A stretch of 64,000 nt of DNA from Hermatobates lingyangjiaoensis (taxonomy: Eukaryota; Arthropoda; Insecta; Hemiptera; Hermatobatidae), in contig JAPFBL010000084.1 in the NCBI GenBank assembly GCA_026182355.1, positions 13,169,001 through 13,233,000 on the forward strand, read 5' to 3'. The notes under the pieces were generated by a model. It did not search any database and had not been told where the DNA came from. It saw only the letters and a program-made list of their open reading frames with translations. Each line of letters starts with the position of its first letter. Position 1 is the first letter of the stretch. Positions 60,497 through 64,000 of this stretch are shown here, piece after piece. The translations under genes were made by a program, and so were the position numbers.

Positions 60497-60619
60497 TGAT
60501 GTGTTTGACGGCTCAACCTTATTTTTTTGGGTCTTCTTTTAGAAATGCCTTAATTATTTAATGCAAGTTCTGTTAATAAAGTTACAGTTTATATTTTCTC
60601 CTGTTGAATGTATTACAAA

Positions 60620-61700
60620 TAGTTAGAATAGATAAATACATAATTCTTACAGATGAATGCTTCATTTTCTCTATTTTGGTAACATATTTGCAATAATATT
60701 TTTAACCCCATTAGAAGTTGTTAGAATTGAATACGTCACATACAAATGAATGCAATGCATACCAAAAATTTATGAAAGATACCAATCTTTAAAAAAAAAA
60801 CCATGCAGGATAAATTTAGATAAATGTAATTAGTAACTATTGCTAATGATAAAATTACAGTTTCTGATTGCGCCATTGAAGTTATGTACAAATGAATTGA
60901 ATATTAATACATCTAACATTGGTCTAAAAGACTATGGAAGGTAAAAACAAAATTATTAAATCACTAGAACTCTTATAAAACTTCTAAAATAAGGTTACAT
61001 TCACATAGAAAAATTAAAATGGAGAATTTTAAAGCAACGCTGGTTTCGTGCAGAGTAAAGCTAATTTTAAACTCTGAAAAGATTGTTTGGATTCACTTAT
61101 ACGTGAATATATCAAAATTTAAACAAATGACAAATATGGTTACTTTTTTTACTTTGCTTTAAAAGAAAAAAAAAAGTACTCTTATTCCTTTTGTAATAAA
61201 GAACGAAAGTATACCATTCCCAAATATTACCCAAAGACAATGGGGGTTCTTAAACGCACAATGAACTACATATCTGACATTACGCTTTGTTCAAGAGTGC
61301 AACATGTAGTTTGCTTACACTTTGTTAGTCAACCAACCATCCATCACACAGTAGAAAGTATCATAGAATATGATACTTACACTAATTATTTGTTTACAAT
61401 AATACTGTAATATTTCTATAATTTGTGAATTGATCTATCTATACATTAGTGTAATTCATAAATTCGAAGGTGCATATCATGAGCTGCTTCTACATCCAAG
61501 AATTAAACTAAAGTAATTCCTTTAAGACTTCATAGTAGTACTACAGAAAAAAATATACGGTTCATCGAATCACCGAAGAAGTAGCTTAAAATTAGTACCC
61601 GTTTTATAATACACAACAAAAGAGTATATTTCCCATACCTCATTATTACTCAAAGATACATTCTAAGAACTATCTGTCATTTTTATAATAATTTTATTTT
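60620..61700. other. Intergenic, nothing recognised
   Basis: AT-rich sequence downstream of Dhfr with no recognised exon or repeat. Confidence 0.45.
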
Positions 61701-61729
61701 GCTTGCTTATTATTTTGACTTATTCAAAT

Positions 61730-62520
61730 ATTTAATTTCTTTTTATTAAACCTGGAAATAATTTTACTTCACTCGATTCACTTAAAAAAAATCCAAGTCA
61801 ATGTAAACAAATCCGACAATTACTGCAGGTGATCGATCCATTATTCCAAGATAAATTTTCAGTTTTCAGAGATATATTTCCTTTTACGATAATCGGAAAT
61901 TTATGTTCTGTTTTTATAAATTGCTAATGATATGTTTAATTCTTTCATGAAATTTCATTTTCTGTAGTTAGCCGTTTAGCGTTCAAAAAACATTTTCTGA
62001 AATCATAAAAGTACCATAACGCCTCTTTTTTTATTAATGTAATTTGAAAACAAAATCCCTCAACTCATCCTCACATAAAGTACTATTTTTAGCCATAATT
62101 AAATTTTAATCCGACAAATATTATGGCTTGTCCTGCTCTCAAGCTCCCGATTCCATCATAAGCCAAAAATTGTATATTTTATTGAAAAAAATAACTTTTC
62201 AGTCGTTTTAAAAATCTCAGGATTTTTTCATTTGTTGCTTCTCTGGCTTTCATGATAGTGCCAAAATTTCAAAACTCTAGAGTGAGTAGTTTAGAGATAA
62301 AAAATATTGTGTAAAAAGACATTTTGGTCAAAAAAGTGACTTTTCATCAGGCAATGTTATCCCTAAACAATAGGGCACTTCAACACTACAGAACTCAGTT
62401 TTACGTAAAATATGTTTTAGATCCATCAAACAAACTTTTTGGACATACACCCAGCCAAACAGACATCCTCAAAAACATCAAAAAAGGACTTTGAAGATCT
62501 CAAAGCAGACATATAAATCC
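61730..62520 (-). repeat. Dispersed repeat family X, copy 7
   Basis: Minus-strand copy with the family landmarks (CACTTAAAAAAAATCCAAGTC, then GATCCATTATTCC, and a right end with TAGATCCATCAAAC). Confidence 0.65.
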
Positions 62521-62879
62521 GTTAGATCAAATAAATATATACATCTAAATATATTCTAAGTGGCCTGTTTAAGTCTGGCAAAATCTGATACTTGTGTTTA
62601 CACTTTTCACATAGTAGACACACGAAAGGTACTATCCAAACTATATGAAAATAGTGAAAAATAACTAACTTGCAGTGGGTGCATCTCACTGTGGTGTGTT
62701 GGGTAAGGAAATGGCAGCCAAGAGTGCGAAGTACACGACCTCAATGAATACCTACTCAATGAATATCCCTCAAATCAGAATACCCACTCACTTTTAAACT
62801 CCGAAAATTCCAATATATTTCAGAACATGTTTGGATAGATGAATGGAATGAGGTCAGGCAAGGCGAAGTCTTCAAAAAG

Positions 62880-63360
62880 AGTTCGAAATTTCCTATAGCA
62901 TCTTCATCACTTCTTACTGTAAAGCAGTAAAAGTACTGTCTCCCTGCAATTAGTCTCCTCTACTGGAAATGCACTCTTATAAACGTTTCTTACAACAAGT
63001 TTAGAAAGCCTTCTAGACACTTTCTGGGATGAAAAGCAGGTTACTTGTCGAATTGTCCTAAATCTCCTGGATAGTTTAGAAACGTTTTTTTCAGTTTGGA
63101 TCACAGGAGACAGTCTCCTGGGACTGGATCGGATAGTAATTTCTTTGTGGGGATGACATAGCTGGTAAAGTGTTAGATGCAACATGGAAGTCTGGTTTTC
63201 ACACAATTCAGGGCTCTTTCTTAGAACAACATACCTCAACAGTGCTAGAATTCAATGGTAAACTTCCTTGTTTACCATCCGACTTCGTAGTACAAATTCC
63301 TATGGGCCAACTTTCCAAACCAACTGTTGATGTGGAAGGTCATCCAGCCTTGTAATCGTC
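62880..63360. other. Open frames of unknown nature
   Basis: GC content is higher than its surroundings. A plus frame to 63352 reads GFHTIQGSFLEQHTS and LPCLPSDFVVQIPMGQLSK; an overlapping 110-codon minus frame covers 62907-63239. I recognise neither. The plus frame looks more protein-like and could be a terminal exon or a transposon fragment. Confidence 0.25.
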
Positions 63361-64000
63361 AGCAACCGATATTCTGCCTGTTTTGAGTTATTACCATGTA
63401 CCTAAGCCTTCCGGTCATGCTATACATAGTTGATGTTTATGTGAAACATGTTTTTGTCAAACATAAAAGTTGATGGTTTTTTCAATTTCCTTTTAGAAAT
63501 AAATGTTCATAACGCTTGAATCACTCATAACACTGCTTGCGACTCTTACGTCTTCATATACTTTGCTAAGCTAAAATGTTTCTGTAAAAGTTTTGACATG
63601 TTTATAGCATGATTTCATACAAACACGTTTTCTTCAAGCTGTTTCATTGTTACTTTAACACTAATCCGACGAACAATTCCTGTTCTAATCGAGCTCACTA
63701 CAGCAGCTGTAGATTGTTAACTAACCAACAGAGTGAAACGCAGTTGCATGCATGGTTGGAATGGCAGAGAAAAGTTCGGTTTCATTTTGAACAGTCCTCA
63801 TACAAAGATAACTTGCGGCAATAACACGTTTATGCCCGTGTCCGGAAAATTCACCGCAAAACAGAGAAGTTGTGAAGTTAAAACTTTCATATCAGTTACA
63901 ATATCAATTGTCTGGTTAAGTGATAGCCTTGTTTATTTTCACTTCTGAAGCCATAATTCTAAGTATAATTGTTTCTCGTGTTAACTTGTAATAATTGATT
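63360..64000. other. No recognisable feature
   Basis: Short open frames only, no recognised motif. Confidence 0.4.

Overview
This window is eukaryotic: AT-rich, intron-bearing and full of transposons. It carries three host genes I can assemble exon by exon across GT/AG splice sites with matching phases: a corticotropin-releasing-hormone-binding protein gene (minus, 2019-8987, incomplete at both ends), an Osiris-family gene (minus, 20491-42005, complete) and a dihydrofolate reductase gene (plus, 57567-60223, complete). Osiris (DUF1676) proteins are known from insects, so the source is most likely an insect. I cannot place the order from the sequence.

Layout. 1-9 kb: the 3' part of the CRH-BP gene; its 4.5 kb intron holds a Penelope-like element (PLE) fold-back with a GIY-YIG endonuclease remnant and hammerhead-ribozyme-like motifs. 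9-20 kb: no host exon found, but several PLE inverted repeats, a LINE RNase H remnant, a tRNA-derived SINE and a dispersed non-coding repeat. 20.5-42 kb: the Osiris gene, whose first intron is about 19.7 kb and is packed with PLE fold-backs, LINE, hAT, two Helitrons and dispersed repeats. 42-57 kb: transposon graveyard with LINE fragments (one nearly identical pair in opposite orientation), a PLE with a long reverse transcriptase ORF split by a Helitron, R1-like LINE remains, a PLE-A copy and a Helitron inserted inside an older Helitron. 57.5-60.2 kb: DHFR. 60.3-64 kb: no recognised gene, one more copy of the dispersed repeat.

The most notable signal is a set of short motifs with hammerhead ribozyme architecture (CUGANGA ... 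GAAA, closed by a short stem I) in the terminal repeats of at least four PLE families. In each the stem III strand is a perfect palindrome (AGATCT, AGGCCT, ACATGT, ACCGGT or AATT) rather than a stem-loop, which suggests dimeric ribozymes. Two Helitron insertions can be resolved to the base, one of them in a PLE reading frame and one with an uninterrupted paralogous site elsewhere in the window.

The three host genes are functionally unrelated (neuropeptide binding, cuticle/secretory Osiris function, folate metabolism) and show no sign of working together. Everything else is mobile DNA or simple sequence. All homology statements are from recognised motifs, not from searches.
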